In this document: positions 52,628 through 61,158 of the stretch, one piece after another
Position numbering within the stretch: the first letter of the stretch is position 1
Layout: each line of letters starts with the position of its first letter
Origin: Arthrobacter cryoconiti
GTDB lineage: Bacteria > Actinomycetota > Actinomycetes > Actinomycetales > Micrococcaceae
NCBI RefSeq assembly: GCF_020905375.1
Contig: NZ_JAJJBU010000009.1
Span: 1-64,000 of the forward strand
Length of the DNA: 64,000 nt
Direction of reading: 5' to 3'
Position numbers and translations under genes: made by a program
The notes under the pieces: model-generated
The model's database searches: none
Seen by the model: only the letters and a program-made list of their open reading frames with translations
Told to the model about the DNA's origin: nothing

Positions 52628-52724
52628 TGTATTGTGAGGGTCTGTCTCATCGCGAAACGGACACTAGACAGGGATCGGCCACAAACCCTTGCCGGGCAGG
52701 GCGTTGAGTGATCGAATGTAACGC

Positions 52725-53834
52725 ATGACACACGGTGAAGATTCAACTGGAAACTATTTATTGGCGGTAGGGACCAAGAAGGGTCTCTGGCTTGGTACCA
52801 GTCGGGACCGAGCGAACTACACATTTACTGGCCCGCACTTTTTGATGCACGAGATCCCTAGCATCGGCATCGACACCCGCGGCGGACGCACGCGTATTCT
52901 GGCAGGATTACGCAGCGAGCACTGGGGACCCACTGTGGCGCGTTCGGATGACCTTGGTGATACTTGGCAGGAACCGGAGAACGGGGCCATTACATTTCCT
53001 GAAGACACGGGTGCGTCACTGGAGCGGGTCTGGCAGATTCAGCCTGACACGGCCGAGCGGGCTGGAGTTGTGTGGGCTGGTTGCGAACCGATTTCCGTTT
53101 GGAAATCGACCGACGGTGGCGAGCACTTTGAACTCAATCGCGGCCTGTGGGACCATCCTCATCGCACGGAATGGGGTGCAGGCTATGGCGGAGCGGCGGC
53201 CCACACTGTCCTACCGAGCCCCTCGGACCCGAACACCGTCCACGTTGCTATCAGTGCTGGAGGTGTTTACCGCAGTTCCGACGCCGGTCAGTCATGGGAA
53301 GCGCGGAATCAGGGGATTTCGGCGTATTTCATGCCCAACCCGTTGCCTGAGTTTGGCCAATGCGTGCACAAGGTAGCGCGTGATCCCAACAATCCCAACA
53401 TCATGTACGCGCAAAATCATCACGGTGTTTACCGCACGGATGACAACGCAGATACCTGGCTCTCCATTGCCGAGGGGCTGCCGGCCGACTTTGGCTTCAC
53501 GATGCTCACGCATCCGCGCCGCTCCGGGACCGCGTGGGTCATTCCCGTGAAGGCCGACGGCGAGCGGATCCCACCCGATGCGCGCCTGGCGGTGCATAGG
53601 ACCGACGACGCCGGCCAGTCATGGCGAGCTTTGACGGACGGGCTGGTTCAACCCGAGTACAACGTGGTGTTGCGCGACGCCGCAACTGTGGACAGTGCCG
53701 AGCCGGCCGGACTGTTCTTTGGCACTCGAGGAGGCACCGTGTATGCCAGCGCTGATGAAGGTGAACACTTCACCGAAGTCCTGAGCAATTTGCCGGATGT
53801 TTTGTGTGTCCGAGCGGCCGTACTTGAAGCCTGA
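52725..53834 (+). CDS. BNR/sialidase-like beta-propeller protein
   Basis: A 369-residue cytosolic protein of the exo-alpha-sialidase/glycosyl-hydrolase-like superfamily. Several Asp-box repeats are present: VARSDDLGDTWQE, VWKSTDGGEHFE, VYRSSDAGQSWEA, VYRTDDNADTWLS, VHRTDDAGQSWRA and VYASADEGEHFTE. There is no signal peptide. The next gene, 10 bases on, encodes a ThiS/MoaD-like protein; this pair recurs in actinobacteria and proteobacteria, but its job is unknown to me. Confidence 0.82.
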   Translation: MTHGEDSTGNYLLAVGTKKGLWLGTSRDRANYTFTGPHFLMHEIPSIGIDTRGGRTRILAGLRSEHWGPTVARSDDLGDTWQEPENGAITFPEDTGASLERVWQIQPDTAERAGVVWAGCEPISVWKSTDGGEHFELNRGLWDHPHRTEWGAGYGGAAAHTVLPSPSDPNTVHVAISAGGVYRSSDAGQSWEARNQGISAYFMPNPLPEFGQCVHKVARDPNNPNIMYAQNHHGVYRTDDNADTWLSIAEGLPADFGFTMLTHPRRSGTAWVIPVKADGERIPPDARLAVHRTDDAGQSWRALTDGLVQPEYNVVLRDAATVDSAEPAGLFFGTRGGTVYASADEGEHFTEVLSNLPDVLCVRAAVLEA

Positions 53835-53844
53835 GGGGGAGACC

Positions 53845-54132
53845 GTGGGTGAAGTGAATGTGCTAGTTCCCCGACTGCTCCAGTCATTGGTAGGCGGGAA
53901 GGCGGAGCTCCGTCTGGAAGTAGGGGAAGGGGCCGGCGTGGGTGAACTTCTGGATGTGATCGGGTCACAGTTTCCGGTCTTTGGACGCCGGCTGCGTGAG
54001 GAAACCGGTGAACTGCGCAGATATGTGAACATCTACCTGGACGGTGAAGATGTCCGCAGGATGTCCGGGCTTCAAACGCAGGCAACCGCCGGCCAGGAAC
54101 TGATGGTTGTTCAGTCCATAGCTGGCGGCTAA
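53845..54132 (+). CDS. ThiS/MoaD-like sulfur-carrier protein
   Basis: A 95-residue beta-grasp protein ending in the Gly-Gly tail (VVQSIAGG) needed for adenylation and thiocarboxylation in MoaD and ThiS. The start is a GTG at 53845 with GAGGGGGAG upstream. No moeB/thiF partner is nearby. It is adjacent to the BNR protein, suggesting a shared function, and the partner activating enzyme must be elsewhere. Confidence 0.8.
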   Translation: MGEVNVLVPRLLQSLVGGKAELRLEVGEGAGVGELLDVIGSQFPVFGRRLREETGELRRYVNIYLDGEDVRRMSGLQTQATAGQELMVVQSIAGG

Positions 54133-54151
54133 TTGCCAGCTCGTTTCCGAC

Positions 54152-55183
54152 TTATTCGACGTCGGGGTGCACCATCGCTTTCAAGGCTCCCGGGTATGAA
54201 CCTGCCGTCAGTGCCGACTCCACGTCCATAAGTCCGTGGACGGAGGTGACCAGGCCGTCTAAGTCAACCCGTCCGGAGGCAGCTAGGGCAATGGCCGTTG
54301 GCCATGTATTCGCGTAGCGGAATGTTCCGGTAATCATGAGTTCGCGACCCTGAATAAGAGGTACGGGCAATGCTATGGTGTCAGCGCCCATGCCCACAAG
54401 AACGCAACGCCCGCGAGGAGCCAGCCGGCAAATGCCGTCCAGTATGGCGGCTTCTGCGCCACTGGCATCGATGAAGACGTCAAATTCCGGCTCTACGGGT
54501 GGCGCCGCCGCGGTGACGAAAGTATGTTCAACGCCGTACCTTTTGCCGGCAGTCAACCGTTCTGCTCTAACGTCGGTCAGGGTGACGGTGGCACCCGCCA
54601 GCTGGGCAACTTGTGAAATGAGCAGTCCGATCGGGCCGGCTCCTGCCACCAGCACTTTCTCTCCGATCTGAATCTTGGCCGCCTGCCGTGCGGCGAGGGC
54701 TACGCTGAGCGGCTCAAGCAGGGCAGCGGCGTCGTCGGACAATGAATCGGGCACCGGGTGGGCGAACACGGCCGGGTGGAGCGCGTACTCGGAGAAAACC
54801 CCATCGATGGGTGGGGTGGCGAAGAACCGGACACCTGGATCTAAGTTGTAACATCCAGCCAATGACTGCGCGGATAGCGGGTCCGGTATGCCAGGTTCTA
54901 GAGAGACGCGCTGTCCCACGGACCGGTTGATAACGCCCTCACCCAAACTGACAATTATGCCCGCAGGCTCATGGCCCAGTACCAAGGGGGAATCGATTAC
55001 GTGCGGACCGATCCTGCCCTCCAAGAAATAGTGGGTGTCCGAGCCGCACACGCCAACGGAGGTGATGCGTACGAGCACTTCACCGGGTCCTGGTGTGGGA
55101 ACGGGACGCCGTTGCGTACACAGTTCCCTTGGGCGCACCAGCACCGAGACGGTCATGGTGTCAGGTATCTGAGCGGGGAGCAT
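54152..55183 (-). CDS. Zinc-dependent alcohol dehydrogenase, sorbitol/xylitol dehydrogenase type
   Basis: A 343-residue medium-chain dehydrogenase. Catalytic zinc ligands are Cys46, His71 and Glu72 (GVCGSDTHYF, LGHEPAG), and the NAD site is VLVAGAGPIGLLISQVAQ. The structural zinc region, usually with four cysteines, here reads SAQSLAGCYNLDPG, so that zinc is probably absent, as in animal sorbitol dehydrogenases. The start at 55183 directly follows the permease stop. It likely oxidises the imported polyol to a ketose. Confidence 0.88.
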   Translation of the reverse strand: MLPAQIPDTMTVSVLVRPRELCTQRRPVPTPGPGEVLVRITSVGVCGSDTHYFLEGRIGPHVIDSPLVLGHEPAGIIVSLGEGVINRSVGQRVSLEPGIPDPLSAQSLAGCYNLDPGVRFFATPPIDGVFSEYALHPAVFAHPVPDSLSDDAAALLEPLSVALAARQAAKIQIGEKVLVAGAGPIGLLISQVAQLAGATVTLTDVRAERLTAGKRYGVEHTFVTAAAPPVEPEFDVFIDASGAEAAILDGICRLAPRGRCVLVGMGADTIALPVPLIQGRELMITGTFRYANTWPTAIALAASGRVDLDGLVTSVHGLMDVESALTAGSYPGALKAMVHPDVE

Positions 55184-56056
55184 CTATTTCACCGCGCCCA
55201 TGGAGAGGCCGCGAACCAACTGCTTCTGAGCCACCCAGCCGGCGATCACCACCGGCAGAGATGCCAGCACCGAAGCAGCGGAGAGCTTGGCTAAGAACAG
55301 GCCCTCACTTGTCATTTGGGAGACCAAAAAGACAGGTACCGTGGCGGCGTTGGCGGCTGTGAGGTTCAATGCGAAGAAGAATTCATTCCACGCGAAGATG
55401 ACACAAATCAGTGCCGTGGCTGCAAGACCCGGGGTGACCATGGGTATCAAAATGGTCCGCAGCGTCTTGACCAGGCCTGCTCCGTCCATGGCTGCAGCTT
55501 CTAGAACTTCTGCGGGCACCTCCTGGAAGAAGGAGCGCATCATCCACACGGCAATGGGCAGGTTCATGGCCGTATACAAAATAATGAGTGTGCCGATGTT
55601 ATCCAGCACCTTGAGTTGTCCGGCAATCACGTAGATGGGCATGATGACGGCCACCACAGGAAGCATTTTGGTGGAAATGAAGAAGAACAGCACGTCCTGG
55701 GTCTTTTCCACCGGACGTATGCTCACTGCATAGGCGGCAGGGACGGCCAAGAGGACCACCAGGATAGTGGAGACTCCCGTGGCAATAAGGGAGTTCAAGA
55801 AGTAAGCCCCGGCCCCATTGGCTAAGACCGCCTCAAACTGTTCAAAGGTGGGAGCGAAAAAGAATACGGGGGGATTGGACGCGGCAGCCGATTCAGGCTT
55901 AAACGCGGTCATGACGAGCCAGATCACCGGGGCGAAGAAAATGAACGCGAGCAGCCACGTAACCGTGGTGATGGCGGATCCGGTGAACCGCCGTCGCGCT
56001 TGAACGCTCTTGCGCTCTTGGGAAACGGTAGCGGGTTCAGTGATGGTGGTAGTCAC
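55184..56056 (-). CDS. Polyol ABC transporter permease, MalG type
   Basis: A 290-residue permease with six spans. The EAA loop is VPAEVLEAAAMDGAGLVKTLRTILIPMVTPG, and FAPVIWLVMTAFKPESAAASNPP opens the protein. It lies between the other permease (3 bases) and the dehydrogenase gene (stop and start adjacent). Part of a sorbitol/mannitol-type importer. No ATPase gene is present in the cluster. Confidence 0.9.
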   Translation of the reverse strand: MTTTITEPATVSQERKSVQARRRFTGSAITTVTWLLAFIFFAPVIWLVMTAFKPESAAASNPPVFFFAPTFEQFEAVLANGAGAYFLNSLIATGVSTILVVLLAVPAAYAVSIRPVEKTQDVLFFFISTKMLPVVAVIMPIYVIAGQLKVLDNIGTLIILYTAMNLPIAVWMMRSFFQEVPAEVLEAAAMDGAGLVKTLRTILIPMVTPGLAATALICVIFAWNEFFFALNLTAANAATVPVFLVSQMTSEGLFLAKLSAASVLASLPVVIAGWVAQKQLVRGLSMGAVK

Positions 56057-56059
56057 GGC

Positions 56060-57001
56060 TTAGTCCTTTGCGTCAAAGCTGCGGAAGATCAGGCGGAGGG
56101 CGAATGATGCGATGACGATGGTGGCGATAACCACCACGACACCCATCGCTGCCGCCTGACCAATGTCGAAGCCCAGGAAGGCCCGTTGGTAGATGTAGAA
56201 CGGCAGGTTGGCGCTGGCGGTACCGGGCCCGCCAGCCGTCATGAGATAGATCTGGTCAAAGGTGTTGACAACGTAAATGGTGCCCAGCAATACGCCCAGT
56301 TCAATGTAGCGGCGTAGTTGGGGAAGTGTGACCCAGAGGAACGTCTTGGCCCAGCTGGCACCGTCAATCTGTGCTGCTTCCAGCACATCCTTGGGTTGGG
56401 ATTGCAGGCCGGCAAGCACCAACAACATGGTGAACGGGGTCCACTGCCACACCAGCGCCATGAGGATGGAGATGATGGGATGCTGCGCCGTCCAGTCGAC
56501 CGGGGGGATGCCCACCAAGGAAATAACCCAGTTCACCAAGCCGAAGCTTGGGTTGAGCATGGAAATGCTCCACAGGGTGGCACCCGCCACCGGCATGATC
56601 AAAAACGGTGTGATGAGCATGGTGCGCACCACACCCTGACCCCTAAATTTGCGGTCCAAGAGGAGCGCAAAAATGATGCCGAGGATCATGGCCAAAAAAA
56701 CGCAGCCAAGGGTGATGACGATGCTATTCAGTGCTGAGCTGCGGAAGGTGGAGTCCATGAAGATGTCCACATAGTTTTGTAATCCGGTGAATTGGTTTCC
56801 GTCGGGGCGCAGCAGGTTCCAGTTGCGCAGCGAGTACCAAATGGTGACAAGGAAGGGTAATTGTGTGATGACGATCGTGAAGATCAGGGCCGGCAGGAGC
56901 GGACCACGGCGTCGCCAGCCTTCGGCTTTGGAGATCTTATTTTTCGTCCGCAGTTCATGCGCCTTGAGGTTGTGTCGATCAACCAGGGTGGTGGCCATCA
57001 C
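56060..57001 (-). CDS. Polyol ABC transporter permease, MalF type
   Basis: A 313-residue permease with six spans: LLPALIFTIVITQLPFLVTIWYSLRNWNL opens it, and the EAA loop is PKDVLEAAQIDGASWAKTFLWVTLPQL. The start overlaps the binding-protein stop by four bases. With its MalG-type partner it forms the pore. Confidence 0.9.
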   Translation of the reverse strand: MMATTLVDRHNLKAHELRTKNKISKAEGWRRRGPLLPALIFTIVITQLPFLVTIWYSLRNWNLLRPDGNQFTGLQNYVDIFMDSTFRSSALNSIVITLGCVFLAMILGIIFALLLDRKFRGQGVVRTMLITPFLIMPVAGATLWSISMLNPSFGLVNWVISLVGIPPVDWTAQHPIISILMALVWQWTPFTMLLVLAGLQSQPKDVLEAAQIDGASWAKTFLWVTLPQLRRYIELGVLLGTIYVVNTFDQIYLMTAGGPGTASANLPFYIYQRAFLGFDIGQAAAMGVVVVIATIVIASFALRLIFRSFDAKD

Positions 57002-58362
57002 TTCCCTCCTTCTTTGTAGGACTGAGCAATGGGTTCTGCGTAGAGCTGTGCCTGCTTGAGGGCTTCGTCCACGGACTTCTGTCCGGCAATAGCGGCCGAG
57101 ATCTGTTGACTGACCCGGGTGCCCAGGTCTTGGAACTCGGGGATGCCCACAAATTGCAGTCCGGGGTAAGGGACAGGGTTGACCATGCTGGTTGATTGCT
57201 TGGCGCCGTACATGGCATCCAGCGTAGGTTTGGCGTAGGCCTTTGCGACGGCTGCATACTCGGGAATCTCATACGTGGACTGGCGGCTACCCGGGGGGAC
57301 CCGCTCCCAGCCGATCTTGTTGCCCACCAGCTTGATGTAGTCCTTATCGGTCATCCAAGAAATAAAGTCCCACGCTGCGCTCTTGTGCTTGCTGGTGGAG
57401 GGGATGGCCAATGACCAGCTGTAGAGCCAACCTGCTGACTTGGTGTTCTGAACAGGAGCTGGGGCATACGCCGACTTTCCGGCGACCAATGACGATGCGG
57501 GGTCTTCAATGCTGGAAACCATGGCCGTGGCGTCGTACCACATTGCCGCTTTCCCTTGGCTGTAGCGGTTAATGCAGTCCCCATATCCACTTGTTGCCGC
57601 GCCGGGCTGGCCGGCGTCGTGCAGCAGATTCACATAGTCCGTGACGGCGGATTTTACCTGTGGGGAGTCAAGCTTTGCGTTCCAATCTTTGTCAAACCAC
57701 TGACCGCCATAGGTGTTGATGACAGTATCCAGTGGGGCCATGACTTCTCCCCAGCCAGCCAGCCCACGCAGGCAAATGCCGGCAAAGTCCTTCGACGGAT
57801 CATTGAGCTTGCGAGCGATCTCCCCCACCTGCGCCCACGTGGGGTGCTCTGGCATGGTGATTCCGGCCTGCTTGAACAGGTCCTCGCGGTAGACCAAAAA
57901 CGATGACTCACCATAGAAGGGAACGGAGTAGACGTCCCCTTTGTAGCTCAGCGCGTCCTTGATGGTGGGGATGAAGTCAGCGGTGTCATAGCCCGGTGTG
58001 GCATCGGCTAAGGGCTGGAGGTTATCGATCCAACCGTTCGCCGCCCACATCTCGGTTTCATAATTGGAAATCATGACGACGTCGAACTCACCGCCCCCGG
58101 TAGCAACCGACGCCGTGATTTTGGCGCGGGCCTCATTCTCTGGCAACGTCACGAACTTGACGTTGACGTCGGGATGTTTCGCTTTGAAATCGTCTTGAAG
58201 TGAGACGGCATCCTTCATCTGAGGATTGGCCACGATAGCTACCACGATGGTCTCTTTCGCGTTGTTGGCTGCGGGAGAACAACTAGTCATCGCCAGTGCG
58301 GCGACGGCGGCAATAGCTAGGAACTTTCGTGCCTTGGGCAAGTGCAAGGGTGGGAACTTCAT
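56998..58362 (-). CDS. Polyol ABC transporter binding lipoprotein
   Basis: A 454-residue family 1 solute-binding protein with a lipoprotein signal (lipobox MTSC, Cys28). The sequence has YSVPFYGESSFLVYREDLFKQAG and the GKAAMWYDATAMV stretch, as in SmoE/MtlE-like polyol-binding proteins. It is first in an operon with two permeases and a dehydrogenase. GCTCA/TGAGC operators precede it. Ligand likely a sugar alcohol, by neighbours. Confidence 0.87.
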   Translation of the reverse strand: MKFPPLHLPKARKFLAIAAVAALAMTSCSPAANNAKETIVVAIVANPQMKDAVSLQDDFKAKHPDVNVKFVTLPENEARAKITASVATGGGEFDVVMISNYETEMWAANGWIDNLQPLADATPGYDTADFIPTIKDALSYKGDVYSVPFYGESSFLVYREDLFKQAGITMPEHPTWAQVGEIARKLNDPSKDFAGICLRGLAGWGEVMAPLDTVINTYGGQWFDKDWNAKLDSPQVKSAVTDYVNLLHDAGQPGAATSGYGDCINRYSQGKAAMWYDATAMVSSIEDPASSLVAGKSAYAPAPVQNTKSAGWLYSWSLAIPSTSKHKSAAWDFISWMTDKDYIKLVGNKIGWERVPPGSRQSTYEIPEYAAVAKAYAKPTLDAMYGAKQSTSMVNPVPYPGLQFVGIPEFQDLGTRVSQQISAAIAGQKSVDEALKQAQLYAEPIAQSYKEGGK

Positions 58363-58382
58363 TGCTCACTCTCAATCTCGTT

Positions 58383-58447
58383 GCTCATTTGAGAAGATCT
58401 TTACGCTCATTTGTTAAGTGAGCTTAGTCATATATACTCATTTGAGC
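58383..58447. promoter_or_regulatory. Operator array between importer and SorC genes
   Basis: Three sites share GCTCA/TGAGC arms: GCTCATTTGAG (58383-58393), GCTCA...TGAGC with 9 bases between (58405-58423) and ACTCATTTGAGC (58436-58447). They lie between the divergent binding-protein and regulator genes. The same motif occurs before the polyol dehydrogenase gene (63773-63806), marking a local regulon. Confidence 0.7.
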
Positions 58448-58487
58448 AAGAGGTGAGGCTCAAGTGTTTTCAGAAGGAGGGTTTGCG

Positions 58488-59444
58488 ATGTCCGATGGAA
58501 CGCATGAGGAACTGCTCGCAGACATTGGCCGGGCGTATTACTTGGACAATCGCTCCAAGGTCGAGATAGCCACCGAGTATGGCATTTCACGATTTCAGGT
58601 AGCCCGTTTTCTGGACGAAGCCCGCGCCGAAGGTATAGTTCGCATCGAAATTCGCCATCCTAGCCGTGATGTTGGGGTCGACGCCGGGGCATTGGCGGAC
58701 GCTCTTGGCATTAGCAAAGTGGTGGTCGTGAAGTCATTAAGTGACGACTTTGAGCAGCGCGACTTGCTGGCCCGCTCGGTGGCCGAAGAGCTCATGAGCC
58801 AGGTGCAAGCAGGCATGACCGTCGGAATTTCGTGGTCGCGCACCATGGACTTGGCCGCCCGCCACGTGGGGGCGCTGCCTAAGTGCAACATAGTCCAACT
58901 TGCCGGAGCACTTCCTGTTCCCGGGGGTGGTAATCCCCTGGAATTGGTACAGAGACTGGGGCGGCTTGGAGGCGGCACGACGTGGCCGATGTGGGCCCCG
59001 CTGGTAGTGGACAGTGCAGCCACCGCCAACGGCCTGCGCCGGCAACCGGAAATTGCCGACGCCGTGCGGAAGGCTGACTCTTTGGATCTAGCCGTTGTGG
59101 CGATTGGTGCCTGGGCGCCGAACTTGTCTACAGTCTGGGAGCGGGTGGATAACACCGTTCGCCAAGACGGCCTGGACAAAGGTGCGGTGGCAGAATGCTC
59201 CGGGCGCCTTCTCGCATTTGACGGTTCACCGGTGGTGTCTGACTTAGACGAACGCATTCTCTCCGTCACCCTAGGCCAGTTGCGCCGGACACCCACGGTG
59301 CTCGCTGTTGCGCAGGGAGCGTCTCGAGCTGCAGCGGTCAAGGCCTGCATTGCCGCCGGGATTGTTCAGACACTAGTGGTGGATGAATCCTTGGCGCTCT
59401 CGCTGCAAGGATCCACCGACGCGCTGAAAGAGGCCGCAGAATGA
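58488..59444 (+). CDS. SorC/DeoR-type sugar-responsive regulator
   Basis: A 318-residue regulator with an N-terminal helix-turn-helix (SKVEIATEYGISRFQVARFLDE, about residues 23-44) and a C-terminal sugar-binding domain of the SorC family. ATG 58488 follows AGAAGGAGGG; a start at 58464 is less likely. It should bind the GCTCA/TGAGC sites and respond to a phosphorylated sugar. It overlaps xylB by four bases. Confidence 0.9.
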   Translation: MSDGTHEELLADIGRAYYLDNRSKVEIATEYGISRFQVARFLDEARAEGIVRIEIRHPSRDVGVDAGALADALGISKVVVVKSLSDDFEQRDLLARSVAEELMSQVQAGMTVGISWSRTMDLAARHVGALPKCNIVQLAGALPVPGGGNPLELVQRLGRLGGGTTWPMWAPLVVDSAATANGLRRQPEIADAVRKADSLDLAVVAIGAWAPNLSTVWERVDNTVRQDGLDKGAVAECSGRLLAFDGSPVVSDLDERILSVTLGQLRRTPTVLAVAQGASRAAAVKACIAAGIVQTLVVDESLALSLQGSTDALKEAAE

Positions 59445-60853
59445 GGCAGGCGCTCCGTGAGATCGTCGTGGGGATCGATTCCTCAACGCAGTCCTGCAAG
59501 GTGCTCGCCGTCAGCGCCGCCACGGGAGAAATGCTGGCTTCAGGATCCTCCCCGCACCCCGATGGAACCTGCGTGGACCCGAACGTGTGGACCCAGGCAC
59601 TCGCCAATGCTTGGGAATCTGCCGGTATTGCCGACTTGGATGGGCGTCTGATCGGTGCCGCCGTCGCCGCCCAGCAGCACGGTATGGTCGCTGTGGACTC
59701 AGACGATGTACCCGTCCACGACGCTCTTTTGTGGAATGACGTTCGGAGCGCTGGACAAGCCGCCTCCATGGTGGATGAAATCGGGGCCAAGGCCTGGGTT
59801 GACGCCGTCAACGTTGTGCCTGTGGCATCCTTCACTTTGGCCAAACTGGCCTGGCTGGCCCAAAATTACCCGAGCGACGCAGCACGAGTGGCAACCGTGG
59901 GACTGCCCCACGACTGGCTCAACCTCCAATTGACCGGCCAATGGGGAACCGACCGCAGTGACGCCACCGGAACCGCGTACTTTGATCCGGTCTCCAATAC
60001 ATACCGCCCAGATTTACTCGAGCGTTTCTTCGGCTCCGGGGTGCAGTTGCCGCCCGTTCTGACACCCGAGGCAAGCGCTGGGACTCTGTTGCCGCGCTGG
60101 GGCTCAAGCGCCGCCGTCGTTGGCGCCGGAATGGGGGACAACGCCGGAGCCGCCCTGGGGCTGGAATTGGTACCTGGGGAAATCGTCGTCTCCGTAGGCA
60201 CCTCCGGAACGGTGTTTGCCGTGTCCGAAACGCCGGTGCGCGACGTCGGTGGAGGTGTCGCTGGATTTGCCGACGCAACGGGCGCGCATCTGCCGCTGTT
60301 GGCAATGATCAACTCTGCCCGCGTTCTGGCTGCCGGAGCTGCGATGCTCAATGTGGACCTGCCCGAATTCGATCGGCTGGCGCGCGCCGGAGACCCTGAC
60401 GCTGGAGGGCTGACTTTACTGCCCTACCTCGACGGCGAACGCACACCAAATCTGCCCGATGCCACCGGGACTCTAGTGGGGCTGACCCGGAGCAATATGA
60501 CACCGGAAAATTTGGCACGGGCGGCAGTTCTGGGCGTGCTGAATTCGCTCGCGGACGCGCTTGAAACAATGACGTCTTTGGGTGTTCCCGTTCGGCGCGT
60601 ATTGCTCATTGGCGGCGGTTCCAAGTCCCTGGCGCTGCGCGAAGGTGCTGCCACCGTGTTTGGTGTACCAGTTGAGATTCCAGAAGCCCGTGAATATGTG
60701 GCTCTCGGCGCCGCGCGGCAGGCTGCCTGGGCCGCCACCGGAGAGCTCCCCAAGTGGGGGCGCCGGATCGAGGCATCGTATGAGCCTTCTGGAGAGTGGG
60801 GCCCGGTTGTGAGGGAACGGTATGTTGCTGCGCGCAAGGCCCTCTACGGCTGA
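59441..60853 (+). CDS. xylB: Xylulokinase (FGGY family)
   Basis: A 470-residue sugar kinase. The FGGY motifs are visible: VVGIDSSTQSCKVLAV at the N-terminus, VAAQQHGMVAVD, the NDVRS sugar-binding stretch, GAGMGDNAGAALGLELVPGEIVVSVGTSGTVF, and RRVLLIGGGSKSLALREGAA near the C-terminus. Length and motifs fit XylB, which makes xylulose 5-phosphate. The start overlaps the regulator stop (ATGA). Its 3' end has been duplicated in tandem (60837-60907). Confidence 0.9.
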   Translation: MRQALREIVVGIDSSTQSCKVLAVSAATGEMLASGSSPHPDGTCVDPNVWTQALANAWESAGIADLDGRLIGAAVAAQQHGMVAVDSDDVPVHDALLWNDVRSAGQAASMVDEIGAKAWVDAVNVVPVASFTLAKLAWLAQNYPSDAARVATVGLPHDWLNLQLTGQWGTDRSDATGTAYFDPVSNTYRPDLLERFFGSGVQLPPVLTPEASAGTLLPRWGSSAAVVGAGMGDNAGAALGLELVPGEIVVSVGTSGTVFAVSETPVRDVGGGVAGFADATGAHLPLLAMINSARVLAAGAAMLNVDLPEFDRLARAGDPDAGGLTLLPYLDGERTPNLPDATGTLVGLTRSNMTPENLARAAVLGVLNSLADALETMTSLGVPVRRVLLIGGGSKSLALREGAATVFGVPVEIPEAREYVALGAARQAAWAATGELPKWGRRIEASYEPSGEWGPVVRERYVAARKALYG

Positions 60854-60907
60854 GCTGGCGTGATTCGTCCAGGCCCTCTACGGCTGAGCTGGCGTGATTC
60901 GTCCAGG
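60837..60907 (+). repeat. 34-base tandem duplication of the xylB 3' end
   Basis: The unit from A60837 to C60870 is repeated exactly at 60871-60904, followed by the first three bases of a third copy. The first unit holds the last five codons and stop of xylB. It looks like a recent replication-slippage event; the second copy is non-coding. Confidence 0.9.
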
Positions 60908-60990
60908 CGGGGCCTAGTCGGTCCGGCGGCGGTGAGACCGACGGCGACGAGAGGGCCACGGCGACGGCGTGGGCGGCGGCGACGGCGTGG

Positions 60991-61060
60991 GTGAGGGCGT
61001 GCCAAAGTGTTCACGGCGTGTGAAAGTCCACACGCCGTGAACACTTTGGCACGCCCTCAC
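60991..61060. repeat. Long palindromic repeat, copy 2 (32-base perfect stem)
   Basis: A perfect inverted repeat of 32 bases per arm around a 6-base loop (AAAGTC). The left arm starts GTGAGGGCGTGCCAAAGTGT and the right arm mirrors it. The inner core GGCGTGTG...CACACGCC is shared with copies 1 and 3. The region from 60908 to 60990 is GC-rich with repeated GGCGACGGCGTGG units and holds no gene. The element lies about 100 bases before the AbiEi-like gene. Confidence 0.9.
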
Positions 61061-61158
61061 CGCCAGCTTCAAGGTGGAGGCGTTGAACCCGCGGCAGGTT
61101 ATCCACAGTTGGGGTGTCGGCCATTGAAATGGGCGTCTACACAGCCAACGCTTGAGAG

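Noticed and set aside
60908-60990. GC-rich GGCGACGGCGTGG units considered as a CRISPR or tandem array
   Set aside because: The units are irregular, very short and without spacers; simple low-complexity sequence beside the palindrome.
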